A stretch of DNA of 64,000 nt from Corynebacterium incognita (GTDB lineage: Bacteria > Actinomycetota > Actinomycetes > Mycobacteriales > Mycobacteriaceae), in NCBI RefSeq assembly GCF_014217255.1, contig NZ_CP059404.1:1178001-1242000 (forward strand), in the 5' to 3' direction. Positions 9,583 through 17,445 of this stretch are shown one piece after another. The translations under genes and the position numbers were made by a program. The notes beneath the pieces are model-generated. The model was not told where the DNA came from and ran no database searches. It saw only the letters and a list, made by a program, of their open reading frames with translations. The first letter of the stretch is position 1. Each line of letters starts with the position of its first letter.

Positions 9583-10798
9583 TCAAGCTGCCGACAACAA
9601 CACATTTAGTCGTCCATCGGAGGACCTCGAGCAACATATCAATGGGCTTCCGTTGTTCGATCACCACTGCCATGGCGTTGTTGATTTTGAATTAGACCGT
9701 ACCAACTTTGAAGCATTGATCTCGGAATCTTCAAGTCCACCCACTCCGGGTACCACTAGATTCGATTCACAGATTGGTTTTAGCATCAGGGCTCAATGCT
9801 CGCCTCTTTTGGGATTGCCACCGTTTAGTTCTCCGGACGAATACATTGAAGCGCGAAAAGCTGCCGGTAGCGAAGCTGTCAATCGCAAGTTCTTAGAAGC
9901 GAGCAAGATATCTGCCTACGGAGTAGACACCGGCCACGCAGGCGATATGATTACCAGTTTTCAGGATTTCAATGTTCTTACTGATAATCGATGTATCGAA
10001 ATTGTGCGACTAGAACGAACTGCAGAAGAAGTCGCAGAACGCCTCAGGACCCAATCCCCTGGCCAGACCATCGACCACGAAGTGGTTGACTACTACATCA
10101 ACCAGCTGGACGAGACTCTTGAATCGCGCATCAACGACTCGTTTGGCGTCAAGTCAATCGCGGCGTACCGCATCGGATTGGATTTTGATCCCTCTCGCCC
10201 ACGAGTAGAGGATGTAAAGAACGCAACACATCGATTCTTGGAAACCGAAGGCCAATTTCGCCTGTCTGAACCAGATTTGATTCGTTATCTCTTATGGTTC
10301 GCCATCGACCGGCAGAAGGTGATTCAGTTCCACATCGGTTACGGTGACGATGACGTGGATCTGCTTCGCTGCAATCCTCTCCACCTGACTACGCTCTTAC
10401 GTCAAACAATTGGATCTGGGGCGCAATTCACCCTTCTGCACTGCTATCCGTTCCACCGAGAGGCGGGGTATCTCGCTGACGTGTTCCCCCATGTCTATTT
10501 TGACGTGGGACTTGCGATTAACTACACCGGTGCCCGCTCTGCCGCGATTATCGCTGAGTCACTCGAAACGGCTCCATTCGGAAAAATCCTTTTCAGCACC
10601 GATGCATTTGGCCTGCCCGAACTGTATTACTTAGGCACCGCCCTCTTTAGAGAAGGCTTGACTAGAGCCCTAAGTCAGTTTCATGTCCATTCAGGATGGC
10701 CCTTAGAAGAATGCACAAGGGTCGCCGATCTAATCGCCACCCACAATGCTGCGCGCGTTTACTCCTTTGAGCCAAAACCACTCCTTCCCATTGGTTGA
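9572..10798 (+). CDS. Amidohydrolase-2 family metal-dependent hydrolase
   Basis: A 408-residue TIM-barrel amidohydrolase. Metal ligands are recognisable as the HxH in FDHHCHGVVD near residue 30, the His in LLHCYPFH, and the Asp in ILFSTDAFGLPE near the C-terminus. The start (MSTDQAADN) lies inside the 3' end of the ligase gene, an 11-bp overlap. Amidohydrolase plus glutamine-synthetase domain is the arrangement of the fused FluG proteins, so these two genes look like a split FluG pair. The natural substrate is unknown. It probably hydrolyses or decarboxylates a product of the pathway. Confidence 0.8.
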   Translation: MSTDQAADNNTFSRPSEDLEQHINGLPLFDHHCHGVVDFELDRTNFEALISESSSPPTPGTTRFDSQIGFSIRAQCSPLLGLPPFSSPDEYIEARKAAGSEAVNRKFLEASKISAYGVDTGHAGDMITSFQDFNVLTDNRCIEIVRLERTAEEVAERLRTQSPGQTIDHEVVDYYINQLDETLESRINDSFGVKSIAAYRIGLDFDPSRPRVEDVKNATHRFLETEGQFRLSEPDLIRYLLWFAIDRQKVIQFHIGYGDDDVDLLRCNPLHLTTLLRQTIGSGAQFTLLHCYPFHREAGYLADVFPHVYFDVGLAINYTGARSAAIIAESLETAPFGKILFSTDAFGLPELYYLGTALFREGLTRALSQFHVHSGWPLEECTRVADLIATHNAARVYSFEPKPLLPIG

Positions 10799-10818
10799 TC
10801 CCTGTTAGGCGGAATTGA

Positions 10819-11991
10819 ATGAAGATTGAAACCAGTACACTCATTGAACAATGGAATGTTCATCTCCACGCCGAGCTCGATCGCGCTAACTTGTTGCGAC
10901 AGACTATCCACCAGTCACCATGTCTTAGTGGACAAGAGCAAACAACAACCGACCTTGTCACGGAAGCAATGGAGCTCACCTTCGAGACTGTCGCGGGGAC
11001 GGGCGCGATTGCCGCGCTTGGGCCATCAGACGGCCCCGCCATCGCAGTGCGTGCGGAACTAGACGCCCTTCCGGTCTTGGAAGAAACGCCTGTGGCGTGG
11101 AAGTCCATCAATGGCGCGATGCATGCCTGCGGTCACGACGTACATCTAGCTGCACTTACTGCGGTGGTGCGTGCGGCGAAGAAGCTCGCGCTCCCTTATA
11201 CCCTTGTTCCCTTCCTTCAACCGCGTGAAGAGACTTACCCCTCTGGGGCCCTAGATATAAAAGAATCTGGGGTATTTGACGCCTACCGCGTCAAACGCGC
11301 AATAGGAGCGCACGTTCATCCCGCCGTTCCGCTGGGTTCTGTTTCTTCAGGTGGCGGGTTCGTCAATGCTGCCGCTGGTGAATTATCGATTTCTGTACAA
11401 GGACAAGGCGGGCACGGGGCCTACCCTCACAAAGCAAACGACGTCGCGGTCTGCACCGCACAGATAGCTACGGCTATCGCCGAGATTGTTCGTAGAACGG
11501 TTGATCCTATGCTTCCCGCCCTCGTGAGCATCGGGTCAATAAATGTCGGTTCCGGCGCCGCGAATGTCCTGCCTGGACAAGGTACTATTCTCGCTACTGT
11601 TCGTGGGCCTAATAGGGAGACCAATCAGGCTATAGTATCGGCCGTTGAGGACTTCTCTCGCGCCACGGCTAAAGCTTTTGGTTGTGCTGCCAATGTCGAA
11701 TATTCACCCGGGGAGCCTGCCTTAATTAACGACGACAATCTCGCAGACCATTTCGTGCACACTGCACATGCAATCGGCCTCTCAACGTTCGAGCCGATGC
11801 GTTCACTGGGCGCTGACGACTTTTCTTACTACGGCGACCTAGTTCCCAGCCTGATGTGTTTTGTAGGGACACAAACGGGTAATATTCCTTCGCTTCACGA
11901 TGCCAAGTTCCTTCCCCCAGAGGAAGCTGTTCTTAGAACTGCGCAGTGCTTTATCGCTGGCTACGCGGCTGCTGCCGAGGCACTGCAATAA
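10819..11991 (+). CDS. M20-family amidohydrolase (aminoacylase/IAA-amide hydrolase type)
   Basis: A 390-residue M20D-type metallohydrolase. The metal motif MHACGHDVHLAALTAVV is at about residues 97-113, REETYPSGA holds the Glu pair region, GAHVHPAVPLGSV follows, and a dimerisation domain with GQGGHGAYPHKANDVA is present. Such enzymes cleave N-acyl amino acids or amides, and the corynebacterial N-acyl-glutamine aminoacylase that releases skin odorants is in the same family, though this protein is not obviously its ortholog. It is 20 bp downstream of the amidohydrolase and cotranscribed with it. The substrate is presumably an amide made or imported by the cluster. Confidence 0.82.
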   Translation: MKIETSTLIEQWNVHLHAELDRANLLRQTIHQSPCLSGQEQTTTDLVTEAMELTFETVAGTGAIAALGPSDGPAIAVRAELDALPVLEETPVAWKSINGAMHACGHDVHLAALTAVVRAAKKLALPYTLVPFLQPREETYPSGALDIKESGVFDAYRVKRAIGAHVHPAVPLGSVSSGGGFVNAAAGELSISVQGQGGHGAYPHKANDVAVCTAQIATAIAEIVRRTVDPMLPALVSIGSINVGSGAANVLPGQGTILATVRGPNRETNQAIVSAVEDFSRATAKAFGCAANVEYSPGEPALINDDNLADHFVHTAHAIGLSTFEPMRSLGADDFSYYGDLVPSLMCFVGTQTGNIPSLHDAKFLPPEEAVLRTAQCFIAGYAAAAEALQ

Positions 11992-12012
11992 ACGGATAGA
12001 GATAAAGCCTTC

Positions 12013-12888
12013 ATGATCGAAAAGCCAAGTGTCACAGAAAAGATTAATCAAGCCTTTGAAGGGTTGTCTTCCTCTGAAAAGCGTGTTGCACGTTCACTGC
12101 TCACAAACTACCCTTTTGCGGCTTTGGAAAGTGTCAATGATCTTTCCAATTCCGCCGGAGTTAGTTCAGCGACAACGGTACGTTTCGTGCAAGCCCTCGG
12201 ATATGGCGGCTTTCGAGAATTCCAACAGGAAATAAAAGAAGAACTGCAGGAAAGGCAAAATTCTGCTGCCTCGCTTGCGACGCTAGGGAACTCCCACACT
12301 GACGATGTCGAGCCACCAGGAACCGAGGACTCAATTCTCGGGCAATCACTCGATAGCTACATCGAAGGCATTAAAGCTACATTCGAACATCTGCGAAAGT
12401 CCGAAGTCCACCAGACCATCGAATGGCTTTCAAATTCAAAGATGCCCATTATCGCTGATGGCGGAGACTTTTCTAAACTCCTGGCTCATCACCTCACCGC
12501 GCAACTCTCCCTTTTCCGGGCGCAAGTGGTCACTCTGCCAAGTAACGATGTCGCGGCTACCGCGGTGATTAATGGAATTTCGGCAAAAACCTTGTGGGTT
12601 ACCTTTGATTTCCGGCGCTACGATGTGGCGACAGAACGGCGTGCGAAGCTCGCAAAAGACCGAAATGCAAAAGTAGTATTGGTGACTGATAGGTGGCTTT
12701 CCCCTATCGCAACCTTTGCTGATGTAGTCCTTTCAGCGAGAGTCGCAGCCCACGGGCCCTCAGACACCCTGGTTCCAGCAATGGCGCTTGTAGAGGCATT
12801 ATGTGAAGAAGCTGCCGATCGGACTGGAGAAAACGGGCTTTCGCACTTGAAAGACTTTGAATCACTCCGCTCTACACTCAGGCCCTAG
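12013..12888 (+). CDS. RpiR/MurR-family transcriptional regulator
   Basis: A 291-residue protein with an N-terminal RpiR-type helix-turn-helix (LSNSAGVSSATTVRFVQALGYGGFREFQQEI, about residues 43-73) and a C-terminal SIS domain (about 125-270) that normally binds a phosphosugar or related ligand. It ends the low-GC catabolic cluster 21 bp after the M20 gene and is the natural candidate for its local regulator. The PTS promoter about 45 bp downstream carries a palindrome over its -10 box and could also be a target; that is inference. Confidence 0.85.
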   Translation: MIEKPSVTEKINQAFEGLSSSEKRVARSLLTNYPFAALESVNDLSNSAGVSSATTVRFVQALGYGGFREFQQEIKEELQERQNSAASLATLGNSHTDDVEPPGTEDSILGQSLDSYIEGIKATFEHLRKSEVHQTIEWLSNSKMPIIADGGDFSKLLAHHLTAQLSLFRAQVVTLPSNDVAATAVINGISAKTLWVTFDFRRYDVATERRAKLAKDRNAKVVLVTDRWLSPIATFADVVLSARVAAHGPSDTLVPAMALVEALCEEAADRTGENGLSHLKDFESLRSTLRP

Positions 12889-12913
12889 CCCACACTTAAT
12901 TAACTGACCTGCT

Positions 12914-12943
12914 TTGACATTGGGCTCCACAGTGGTAATACCA
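12914..12943 (+). promoter_or_regulatory. Promoter with overlapping palindromic operator before the PTS genes
   Basis: TTGACA at 12914-12919 and TAATAC at 12936-12941 are separated by 16 bp. The 11-bp palindrome TGGTAATACCA (12933-12943) covers the -10 box, the classic position for a repressor. The bound regulator is unknown; the adjacent RpiR protein is one candidate. Confidence 0.6.
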
Positions 12944-12999
12944 TTAGTAACAACCCGGTAATAACAAGCACCGGCCCCTACCACTAGGAAGGACCGCCT

Positions 13000-13815
13000 A
13001 TGTCCACCTTGAATGACCTGCTCGCCCAAGGAGCCGTTGAATTGCACGGCTCCGCGGCGACGTGGGAGGAAGCTATTTCTACTGCTGGAAACCTGCTCGA
13101 ACGATCTGGCGCAATTTCCAGCGACTACACCACTGCGATGATCCAGTCAGTCAAAGAAAACGGACCTTATATCGTCGTCGCGCCCGGCTTCGCTTTTGCA
13201 CATGCCCGCCCATCGGAAGCGGTTCATCGCACCGCCATGTCCTGGCTCCGCGTGGACTCCCCAGTCGAGTTCGGGCACGACTCCAATGATCCGGTCACGC
13301 TCGTCGTCGCCCTGGCTGCCGAAGACGCTTCCACGCACTTGGCTGCCATGAAGGAACTCGCCCGACTCTTGGGCAAACCCGCGATTCGGCAGCGTCTTGA
13401 TTCGGTGACTTCAGAAGATGAACTCCGCGATCTGCTCGAAGAGCAAGCACGCAAGAAGTCCGTTGCGTCTACCGCCGCCACCGCAAGCGTAGACGCGCAC
13501 CATGACACCGCTGCCGACTCCGTGGAATCCAAAGGAAAGGTACTCACCGTCTGCGGCAATGGCCTCGGCACTTCCTTATTCCTCAAGAACACCCTGGAAC
13601 AGGTCTTGGACGAGTGGGGCTGGGGCCCGCTCATCAACGTCGAAGCAACAGACACTATCTCCGCCAAAGGCCGAGCAAAGGAAGCTGATTTCCTCCTCAC
13701 CTCCGGAGAGATTGCTGCCACGCTAGGTGACGTTGGCGTTCCAGTTTATGTCATCAAAGATTTCACGTCTCACATCGAAGTCGATGCCGCCCTGCGCGAG
13801 CTCTACGACGTCTAA
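13000..13815 (+). CDS. PTS EIIA-EIIB fusion, ascorbate (SgaA/SgaB) type
   Basis: A 271-residue cytoplasmic phosphotransfer protein. Residues 1 to about 150 are an EIIA of the mannitol/ascorbate fold with the phospho-accepting His68 in FAFAHARPSEAV. After an Ala-rich linker, residues about 178-271 are an EIIB with phospho-Cys185 in VLTVCGNGLGTS. It passes phosphate from HPr to the incoming sugar in complex with the EIIC encoded 9 bp downstream. An AGGAAGGA ribosome-binding sequence precedes the ATG. The family transports L-ascorbate or a similar acid sugar; no UlaG/UlaD-type catabolic genes are adjacent, so the substrate is uncertain. Confidence 0.88.
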   Translation: MSTLNDLLAQGAVELHGSAATWEEAISTAGNLLERSGAISSDYTTAMIQSVKENGPYIVVAPGFAFAHARPSEAVHRTAMSWLRVDSPVEFGHDSNDPVTLVVALAAEDASTHLAAMKELARLLGKPAIRQRLDSVTSEDELRDLLEEQARKKSVASTAATASVDAHHDTAADSVESKGKVLTVCGNGLGTSLFLKNTLEQVLDEWGWGPLINVEATDTISAKGRAKEADFLLTSGEIAATLGDVGVPVYVIKDFTSHIEVDAALRELYDV

Positions 13816-13824
13816 GGAACAGTC

Positions 13825-15396
13825 ATGGACATTCTCATTTCAATCGCAAACTTCCTCGTCAACGAGATTCTTTCCGTTCCGGCATTCCTCATCGGCATCA
13901 TCACCGCCGTGGGCCTGGCCGCCATGAAACGCGGAACCGGCAAGGTGCTGGGTGGCGCTATCAAGGCGACGCTCGGATTCCTCCTCATCGGCGCCGGCGC
14001 CAACCTCGTCGTCGCCTCGCTGGAACCACTCGGCACGATGATTCAAGGCGCCACCGGCGCGCAGGGTGTGGTGCCCACCAACGAGGCCATCGTGGGTATC
14101 GCCCAGGAACAGTTCGGTTCTCAGGTGGCCTGGATCATGATCCTCGGCTTCGTCGTGTCGCTGGTCCTGGCTCGGTTTACCCCGATGAGCTACGTCTTTT
14201 TGACCGGCCACCATGTTCTCTTCATGGCCACCATGCTCACGATGGTCATGGCGCCTGCAGGCTACTCCCCGTGGGTCGTCATCGGGCTCGGCGCGGTCCT
14301 TTTGGGCATCCTCATGGTCTCGCTGCCCGCCATCGCCCACCCGTGGACCCGGCGCGTCACCGGCGATGACTCTATCGCCATCGGCCACTTCGGCACCGCG
14401 GGCTACGTTGCGGCAGGCGCCGTCGGCAAGCTCGTCGGTGGCAAGGGGCCAAAGCAGTCGCCCTCCACCGAGGAGCTCAAGCTTCCGGAGGGCCTGCGGT
14501 TCCTCCGCGATTCCATGGTTGCCACCGCACTGTCCATGGCGTTGATGTACATCGTTTTGGCGCTGCTCTTTATTGCTCGTGCTGGCACGGAAGAGGCCTT
14601 CAAGGCTTTCGAAGGTGGGGCCACCAACGTTGGCAACTACCTCATGCAGTCCTTCACCCAAGGCCTGCAATTCGGCGTAGCAGTGGCAGTCATCTTGTTC
14701 GGCGTCCGCACCATTTTGGGTGAGCTCGTCCCGGCTTTCCAAGGCATCGCGGCGAAGGTTGTTCCCGGCGCTATCCCCGCACTCGACGCCCCTATCGTCT
14801 TCCCCTACGCCCAAAACGCCGTGCTCATTGGCTTTATTACGTCGTTCACCGGCGGCCTTATCGGCCTGGCTATCCTCAGCTCGTGGCTCAACCCGGCGTT
14901 TGGCGTAGCCCTCATCCTCCCGGGCCTCGTTCCCCACTTCTTCACCGGCGGCGCGGCAGGCGTGTACGGCAACGCCACGGGCGGTCGCCGCGGCGCCATC
15001 TTTGGTGGCCTCGCCAATGGTCTCCTCATCACGTTCCTTCCCGCGTTCCTACTGGGCGTGCTGGGTTCCTTCGGTGAGGCCAACACCACCTTCGGTGATG
15101 CGGACTTCGGCTGGTTCGGCATGCTCATCGGTTGGGCATCGCGTGCCGACGGCGCCGTGGGCCTCGTGCTGATCGCCCTCGTCGGCCTCGCAGTACTTGC
15201 TCTCGGTTGGTTCTCGCAGACCAAGCTGGTTGCCACCAACTGGGATCCGACCCCATGGCGCGAGGCAACGAATGCAAGCACCGTACCTGCCGATGCCACC
15301 GGGAACGCGCCCAAGGATCCAGTACGCACCTCGGGCAGCTACCCGAAGGTGCTTCCCCCCAAGGGCGCTCCGGTGCCCCCGCCTCGTCCGGAGTGA
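13825..15396 (+). CDS. PTS EIIC, ascorbate/UlaA-SgaT type
   Basis: A 523-residue membrane permease with about 11-12 hydrophobic segments between residues 1 and 470. It includes the UlaA-like FFTGGAAGVYGNATGGRRGA and a GNGLG-independent SgaT/UlaA architecture. A hydrophilic Pro/Ala-rich tail follows. It forms the transport channel for the EIIAB protein encoded just upstream. The substrate is L-ascorbate by family, but related sugars are possible. No dedicated terminator is evident in the 79 bp before the next gene. Confidence 0.87.
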   Translation: MDILISIANFLVNEILSVPAFLIGIITAVGLAAMKRGTGKVLGGAIKATLGFLLIGAGANLVVASLEPLGTMIQGATGAQGVVPTNEAIVGIAQEQFGSQVAWIMILGFVVSLVLARFTPMSYVFLTGHHVLFMATMLTMVMAPAGYSPWVVIGLGAVLLGILMVSLPAIAHPWTRRVTGDDSIAIGHFGTAGYVAAGAVGKLVGGKGPKQSPSTEELKLPEGLRFLRDSMVATALSMALMYIVLALLFIARAGTEEAFKAFEGGATNVGNYLMQSFTQGLQFGVAVAVILFGVRTILGELVPAFQGIAAKVVPGAIPALDAPIVFPYAQNAVLIGFITSFTGGLIGLAILSSWLNPAFGVALILPGLVPHFFTGGAAGVYGNATGGRRGAIFGGLANGLLITFLPAFLLGVLGSFGEANTTFGDADFGWFGMLIGWASRADGAVGLVLIALVGLAVLALGWFSQTKLVATNWDPTPWREATNASTVPADATGNAPKDPVRTSGSYPKVLPPKGAPVPPPRPE

Positions 15397-15475
15397 GTGT
15401 GAGTTAGGCAGCACTCCCCCACTGCGACCAGCGCCAGCGCTGAATTCATACCAATAATGCCGTAGATTAATAGGC

Positions 15476-17149
15476 GTGAACGAACACTCTATTATCATCG
15501 TCGGCACCGGCCTGGCCGGCCTGGTCGCGGGCTACGAGGCCGCCCGCGCAGGCAAGCATGTCATCTTCCTCGACCAGGAGAACCGCGCCAACCTTGGCGG
15601 CCAGGCCTTCTGGTCCCTCGGCGGCCTGTTCTACGTTGCCTCGCCCGAGCAGAAGTTCATGCGGATCACCGACTCCGAGGCGCTGGCCTGGCGCGACTGG
15701 GAGAATTCCGCTGCGTACGACGATGCCCCGCACGATGATTGGCCGCGCCGCTGGGGCCGGGAGTTCGTCCGCTTTGCCGCCGGCGAGATGCGCCCCTACC
15801 TCAAAAACCTAGGCCTCAACGTCCTGCCCACGGTGGGCTGGGCCGAGCGCGGCGCCGGCGACGCCTCCGGGCACGGCAATTCCGTCCCGCGCTTCCACTT
15901 GACCTGGGGCACCGGGCCCGAAGTTGTCCGCGTCTTCCGTGAGCCGCTGGAGGAATTCGAGCGCCAGGGTCGCGTCGAGTTCCACTTTCGCCATCAGGTG
16001 GACGAGCTGATCGTTGACCCCACCCATCATCGCATCACCGGCGTCAAGGGCTCCGTCCTCGAGCCCTGCGACGATCTGGAGCGCGGCGCCGCCTCCCCAC
16101 GGGGCGTCGTCAAGCACTTCGAACTCCGCGGCGCCGCCGTGGTCATTGCCACCGGCGGCATCGGCGGTAACCTGGACAAAGTCCGCGCCTCCTGGCCCAC
16201 GCAGCGCTGGGGCACCTGCCCGCCGGAGCTCGTCCGCGGCGTGCCCGCGCATGTGGACGGCCGCGGCATCGACGTCGCCGCCACTGCCGGCGCCCACCTA
16301 GTCAACACCGACCGCATGTGGCACTACCCCGAAGGCATGACCAACTGGTCGCCCATCTGGCCTGACCACGGCATTCGTATCATCCCCGGCCCGTCGTCGC
16401 TGTGGCTGGACGCCTCCGGCACGCGCCTTCCCACCAACCTCTTCCCCGGCTCCGACAACCTCGCCGCGCTGTCCCACATCGGCCGCACGGGGCACGGCTA
16501 CTCGTGGTTCCTGCTCAACCAGACCATCGCGGACAAGGAGTTCATCTTCTCCGGCTCGGAGCAAAACCCGGATCTGACGGACAAGTCGTTCCGTAAGCTC
16601 GCGGGCAAGCTCTCCCCCGGCACCCACGTGGCCATCCGCGCGTTCATGGATAACGGCATCGACTGGTGCATCGCTGAGAACCTCGATGACCTCGTCCAAC
16701 AGATGAACGATCTGGCGCCTGCCGACGCCCCCTCCATCGAGCCGGCCGCACTCCGCACGGTTGTTGAGGATCGCGACAGCCAGCTGAACAACCCGTTCAG
16801 CAAGGACATCCAAGTCAACTACATCCGCACCGCCCGCGGCTTCCTCGGCGATAGGATCGTTCGTTGCGCTCCCCCACACAAATTGCTTGACGACGCCCAC
16901 GGTCCCCTCATCGCCGTTCGACTCAAGGTTCTCACTCGCAAAACCTTGGGCGGCATTGAGACTGACTTGGACGGCCAGTGCCTCACTGACACCGGCCAAC
17001 CCATCCCCGGCCTGTACGCTTGCGGCGAGGCCGCCGGTTTCGGCGGCGGAGGCATGCACGGCAAAAACGCCCTGGAAGGCACCTTCCTCGGCGGCTGCAT
17101 CCACTCCGGCAAGCGCGTCGGCGAAGCCCTGGGCGCGTTCGGTCATTAG
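15476..17149 (+). CDS. FAD-binding dehydrogenase (fumarate reductase/KsdD-like fold)
   Basis: A 557-residue flavoprotein. The N-terminal dinucleotide motif IIIVGTGLAGLVAGYEAARAG (about residues 6-26) is followed by NLGGQAFWSLGG. A second nucleotide segment is VVIATGGIGGN, and the C-terminus has GLYACGEAAGFGGGGMHGKNALEGTFLGG, the FAD-ribityl motif of the FAD_binding_2 family. The best match by eye is the predicted FAD-binding dehydrogenases (COG3573-like) related to fumarate reductase and 3-ketosteroid dehydrogenase; substrate unknown. It starts at GTG. It may be read through from the PTS genes. Confidence 0.8.
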   Translation: MNEHSIIIVGTGLAGLVAGYEAARAGKHVIFLDQENRANLGGQAFWSLGGLFYVASPEQKFMRITDSEALAWRDWENSAAYDDAPHDDWPRRWGREFVRFAAGEMRPYLKNLGLNVLPTVGWAERGAGDASGHGNSVPRFHLTWGTGPEVVRVFREPLEEFERQGRVEFHFRHQVDELIVDPTHHRITGVKGSVLEPCDDLERGAASPRGVVKHFELRGAAVVIATGGIGGNLDKVRASWPTQRWGTCPPELVRGVPAHVDGRGIDVAATAGAHLVNTDRMWHYPEGMTNWSPIWPDHGIRIIPGPSSLWLDASGTRLPTNLFPGSDNLAALSHIGRTGHGYSWFLLNQTIADKEFIFSGSEQNPDLTDKSFRKLAGKLSPGTHVAIRAFMDNGIDWCIAENLDDLVQQMNDLAPADAPSIEPAALRTVVEDRDSQLNNPFSKDIQVNYIRTARGFLGDRIVRCAPPHKLLDDAHGPLIAVRLKVLTRKTLGGIETDLDGQCLTDTGQPIPGLYACGEAAGFGGGGMHGKNALEGTFLGGCIHSGKRVGEALGAFGH

Positions 17150-17163
17150 GACTCACTTACACC

Positions 17164-17329
17164 CTCAGTGGCACCTTCATGTGCAGAGTTGTAATACTCA
17201 GTGGGAATTTACAACAAGATTCCCACTGAGCTTTCTCAATTCCCACTGAGAACAACAGTAGAGGTCAGGCCACTATTTTCCCTTGTCAACTGCATCACTT
17301 GGAATCCATTTTTGGCGTTTTCCCACTGA
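17164..17329. repeat. Cluster of TCCCACTGA motifs, possible IS21-type terminal repeats
   Basis: The motif TTCCCACTGAG or its complement occurs at about 17164-17171 (partial), 17197-17208, 17219-17230, 17239-17250 and 17319-17329. The second and third form a perfect 12-bp inverted repeat with a 10-nt loop. Multiple short end repeats of this kind (AGTGGGAAT-like) are typical of one end of IS21-family elements, but no istA/istB gene is present, so this would be a remnant. The rest of 17150-17445 holds no gene. Confidence 0.45.
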
Positions 17330-17445
17330 AGAATCATTTCCAACTCTCACCAAAACAAGCGAACCATCAGGACCGCTCCGCTGCTTAGCCGGTTCCGCGA
17401 GACCCAATCACTCCAAGCACGCAGGGCTACGAAAACGGAGAGAAC

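Noticed and set aside
10819..11991. Direct assignment of the M20 enzyme as the odorant-releasing N-acyl-glutamine aminoacylase AgaA.
   Set aside because: The family motifs agree, but the sequence around them differs clearly from what I recall of AgaA, and the context (ligase, amidohydrolase) is different.
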